The position numbers and the translations under genes were made by a program. DNA of 6,647 bases from Lactobacillus helveticus DSM 20075 = CGMCC 1.1877 (GTDB lineage: Bacteria; Bacillota; Bacilli; Lactobacillales; Lactobacillaceae), in assembly GCF_000160855.1 (NCBI RefSeq), contig NZ_GG700753.1, positions 272,040 through 278,686 of the forward strand, written 5' to 3'. How positions within the stretch are numbered: position 1 is the first letter of the stretch; every line of letters begins with the position of its first letter. The notes below the pieces were generated by a model that ran no database searches, was not told the DNA's origin, and worked only from the letters and a program-made list of their open reading frames with translations. This document shows, piece by piece, positions 4,844-6,647 of the stretch.

Positions 4844-5467
4844 TTAGTCAAAAATAGTTTGCCAATTAGGATCTTTAGAAGCCTCATAGCACATTATTAT
4901 TTGTTCAGGCGTATTACGATCAATCGACAGCTTAGGTAAATTATCTAATGAAAAGTAGCGACAATCTGTAGTTTCCGTGTTCTTCTCAAATTCACCGCCT
5001 AATACCTTGCAAAGATAAAAAGCCTTCATAATTCCAGTAGCCAAAATAGGTTTATTATGCTTGTTACGGTCTTGCAAAGCTATTAATTTAATCGGCTTAA
5101 CATCCCTACCTGATTCTTCTTCGGCTTCCTTAATACAGTTTTCTTCTGTAGAAAGATTAGCTTCGCACCAGCCACCTGGAAGTGACCAATCATCTGTTAA
5201 TTTTTCATGAACCAATAAGATTTTATCAGATTTAAAAATCGCCGCTCTAATTTTTATCTTAGGGGTTTGATAGCCTTCATCACCGCAAAACAGGGTTTTA
5301 ACTTTTTCAATCGGCATCCCCGTCTTAGCAGTCATCATCGCTGCCGCAATTTGACGAATCTGTTCATACCGTTCACGATCAAACACATCATGACCATATT
5401 TCAAGCCATTTTGAGCAATGCTCTGTAGTTCAACTGCTCAATCAGTAAATTTATCCCCAGTTTTCAT
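4844..5467 (-). pseudogene. Nudix hydrolase (CDP-Chase/RU1-like), in-frame TGA at codon 10
   Basis: From the ATG at 5465-5467 the frame reads MKTGDKFTD, then TGA (5438-5440), then AVELQSIAQNGLKYGHDVFDRERYEQIR, which continues without a break to the stop. The helical N-terminal region of this family (PF12535-type) normally has Trp before AxELQxIAQ, so TGG appears to have become TGA. The full product would be 207 codons. The Nudix box (full-length numbering) starts at Gly98: GWCEANLSTEENCIKEAEEESG, with Glu113, Glu116, Glu117 and Gly119 kept. Leu104 and Lys112 replace the consensus Glu and Arg, which is usual in this subgroup. A characterised Bacillus relative, CDP-Chase, splits CDP-choline. 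After the TGA the only early in-frame start is TTG at 5402-5404, with no good ribosome site, which would give 186 residues lacking 21. The gene is coupled to the serine hydrolase upstream. It may be inactive or weakly expressed. Confidence 0.83.
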
Positions 5468-5472
5468 TTTTA

Positions 5473-5477
5473 CCTCT
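5473..5477 (-). promoter_or_regulatory. Ribosome binding site that fixes the Nudix start
   Basis: AGAGG lies 5 bp before the ATG at 5465-5467 and overlaps the TAG stop of the serine hydrolase (5476-5478). A site this good in front of an ATG whose frame carries the conserved N-terminal helix shows that this, not the internal TTG at 5402-5404, was the original start. Confidence 0.75.
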
Positions 5478-6576
5478 ATCTTCTAATAAAAGTACCAGAC
5501 TTAATATGTTTCAAAATACTGTAGCCTACACTTTTGATTTGATTTTTACTACCATATGGCTGATTCAAAAACATCACAATTCCATTTTTATTGTCTGTAG
5601 TAAGCTGCATCCAATTGGTAAAATGAGTATCACCAAAATTGCCATAGGCTAACTTTAGTTTACCGCCATTTTTCAAATAATAGCCACCAGAGTATGTATT
5701 AACTTTTGATTTCAAATGGCTCAAGTAATTAAACTGTTTTTCAGTTAAAATCTTGCCATTATGCAATCCTTGTTGAATCTTATAATAATCACTAGCTGTA
5801 GAGAATAAGTTCCCTGCACCTGGCAATTGCAAAACTACGTACTTATTAGCATAAGATGCACTTTGATAGTTTTTACCATGACGGTATAAGTAAGAAATAG
5901 CATCTGTTTTTGAACGAGGAATATTTTGATAAATATATGTATGTTTCAAATGAAGTGGCTTAACAATTCTGCTTTTGACGTTAGCAGCATAAGACTTGCC
6001 TGTTACTTTACGAATGATGCCTGCTAGAAGAACATAATTAGCATTATTATAATTAAAGCTTGCACGCTTGGTTCTAGCTGTCGCATTTGCCTTAGCAATC
6101 GTCCAATTAATTGCACCCTTTTCAGAGAAATTAATACCGTGACTCGATTCGGTTCCAATTACATTAATTCCTGAAGTATGAGTCATTAATTGACCAACTG
6201 TAATATACTTAGAATGTTTTAATTTTGGATACCAACGCGAAATTTTGGTATTTTGCGAAAATTTCTTTTGATAAATTAACTGAGTAATAATTGCCGCTGT
6301 GATAGATTTTTGCAATGAACCAACAGGATATAGTAATTTCTTATTACCATTTTTAATTTTACGTCTGTAATAACCATAGCCAACATTAACTGTCTGACGA
6401 TGTCCATCTTTTACAATTTCAATTGTGCCCAGTAAATGATGCTTATTCATTGTCTTAATAGCATACTTACGCAATTGACTATTAGAATAAGTCTTAGCAT
6501 TAACTGTTGTGCTATTACCTAAAAAAATAAACGAAGATAAAAATGCAATGGCTAACATTATCTTTTTTGACTTCAA
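5476..6576 (-). CDS. Secreted serine hydrolase, beta-lactamase/PBP4* family (PF00144)
   Basis: Predicted extracellular enzyme of the class C beta-lactamase fold, which includes D-Ala-D-Ala carboxypeptidases, D-aminopeptidases and esterases; its substrate is not predictable. From the TTG start it has 366 residues. A Sec signal peptide (basic KSKK, hydrophobic 7-20, likely cut after VNA at 27) is followed by SLQK (87-90), the SxxK motif with nucleophile Ser87. LMTHTSG (130-136) is a family hallmark, and YNN (176-178) is the YxN motif in the typical FxYxNxxYxLLAGII setting. The expected third motif (H/K-T-G) appears only as NFG near 313-315, in YGNFGDTH, so activity may be altered. The mature part is rich in Lys and Tyr and strongly basic, fitting cell-wall association. 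TTG at 6574-6576 is chosen because AGAGGGGG precedes it by 9 bp and the signal peptide then has normal length. First gene of an operon with the Nudix gene. Confidence 0.88.
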   Translation of the reverse strand: MKSKKIMLAIAFLSSFIFLGNSTTVNAKTYSNSQLRKYAIKTMNKHHLLGTIEIVKDGHRQTVNVGYGYYRRKIKNGNKKLLYPVGSLQKSITAAIITQLIYQKKFSQNTKISRWYPKLKHSKYITVGQLMTHTSGINVIGTESSHGINFSEKGAINWTIAKANATARTKRASFNYNNANYVLLAGIIRKVTGKSYAANVKSRIVKPLHLKHTYIYQNIPRSKTDAISYLYRHGKNYQSASYANKYVVLQLPGAGNLFSTASDYYKIQQGLHNGKILTEKQFNYLSHLKSKVNTYSGGYYLKNGGKLKLAYGNFGDTHFTNWMQLTTDNKNGIVMFLNQPYGSKNQIKSVGYSILKHIKSGTFIRR

Positions 6577-6585
6577 TCTAAAAAT

Positions 6586-6593
6586 CCCCCTCT
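6586..6593 (-). promoter_or_regulatory. Ribosome binding site supporting a TTG start
   Basis: AGAGGGGG lies 9 bp before the TTG at 6574-6576. An in-frame GTG at 6619-6621 has no such site and lies inside the promoter, and the next ATG (6559-6561) would cut away the basic start of the signal peptide. Confidence 0.7.
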
Positions 6594-6611
6594 GCCATTT
6601 AATCCTGAAAT

Positions 6612-6620
6612 ATTCTACCA
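6612..6620 (-). promoter_or_regulatory. Extended -10 promoter of the serine hydrolase-Nudix operon
   Basis: On the minus strand TGG-TAGAAT (TG at 6619-6620, -10 hexamer 6612-6617) is an extended -10 element. The -35 zone about 17 bp upstream (TATTTG) is poor, as is common with extended -10 promoters. The predicted start near 6605 gives a leader of about 29 nt to the TTG. The remaining 27 bp to the window edge are AT-rich and show nothing recognisable. Confidence 0.5.
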
Positions 6621-6647
6621 CAAAATTAAAAGCACAAATATTGCCTA

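Noticed and set aside
4844..5404. Nudix box called defective because consensus Glu and Arg are Leu and Lys.
   Set aside because: The GGWxxxxLS...KE form is normal in this Nudix subgroup as I know it, and the metal-binding EExxEExG glutamates are present.
5438..5440. TGA as a recoded codon (selenocysteine or Trp) in the Nudix gene.
   Set aside because: Other genes here use TGG for Trp and TGA as stop, and lactobacilli are not known for selenoproteins; a nonsense mutation is simpler.
6577..6621. Longer serine hydrolase start at GTG 6619-6621, adding 15 residues.
   Set aside because: It has no ribosome site, it overlaps the extended -10 element, and it would put MVEYFRIKWQRGIFR before an otherwise normal signal peptide.

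Overview
The window (about 37% GC, no mobile elements, no tRNA or rRNA genes) looks like chromosomal DNA of a low-GC Gram-positive, most likely a Lactobacillus of the acidophilus/helveticus/crispatus group. The grounds are AT-rich codon use, AGAGG/AGAAAGG-type ribosome binding sites, compact hairpin terminators, and protein types common in that group: an NHDG-type nucleoside hydrolase, a DUF2974 hydrolase, a CDP-Chase-like Nudix enzyme and a secreted beta-lactamase-fold serine hydrolase. The species assignment is inference.

Layout. (1) 17-2051: a divergent pair, an aldo/keto reductase (minus) and a nucleoside hydrolase (plus), share a 138-bp promoter region with a cre-like motif. A strong hairpin terminator follows the nucleoside hydrolase. 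(2) 2068-2863, minus strand: a small FMN_bind protein gene, broken by two single-base homopolymer indels that cancel out, followed 10 bp later by an unidentified five-helix membrane protein. (3) 2864-3189: a 326-bp gap without coding capacity but rich in inverted repeats. It holds an imperfect palindrome over the probable promoter of the FMN_bind gene, two 10-bp inverted repeats, a PerR/Fur-box-like 15-mer, an isolated plus-strand terminator with no gene in front of it, and a 15-bp perfect palindrome. (4) 3190-4800, plus strand: a large protein with an N-terminal lipase-like DUF2974 domain fused to a six-helix HdeD/DUF308-like membrane domain, closed by a 13-bp bidirectional terminator. (5) 4844-6620, minus strand: a two-gene operon of a secreted SxxK serine hydrolase (TTG start, extended -10 promoter) and a Nudix hydrolase. 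The natural ATG of the Nudix gene sits 8 bp behind its partner, but its codon 10 is TGA where a tryptophan is expected.

No classical defence or mobile system is visible. The most informative points are two recently damaged genes among seven, the isolated terminator with structured DNA upstream of the DUF2974 gene, and the lipase-like/HdeD-like fusion. The gene damage fits a host undergoing genome decay, as is known for dairy-adapted lactobacilli such as L. helveticus, although the two homopolymer indels could also be sequencing errors.
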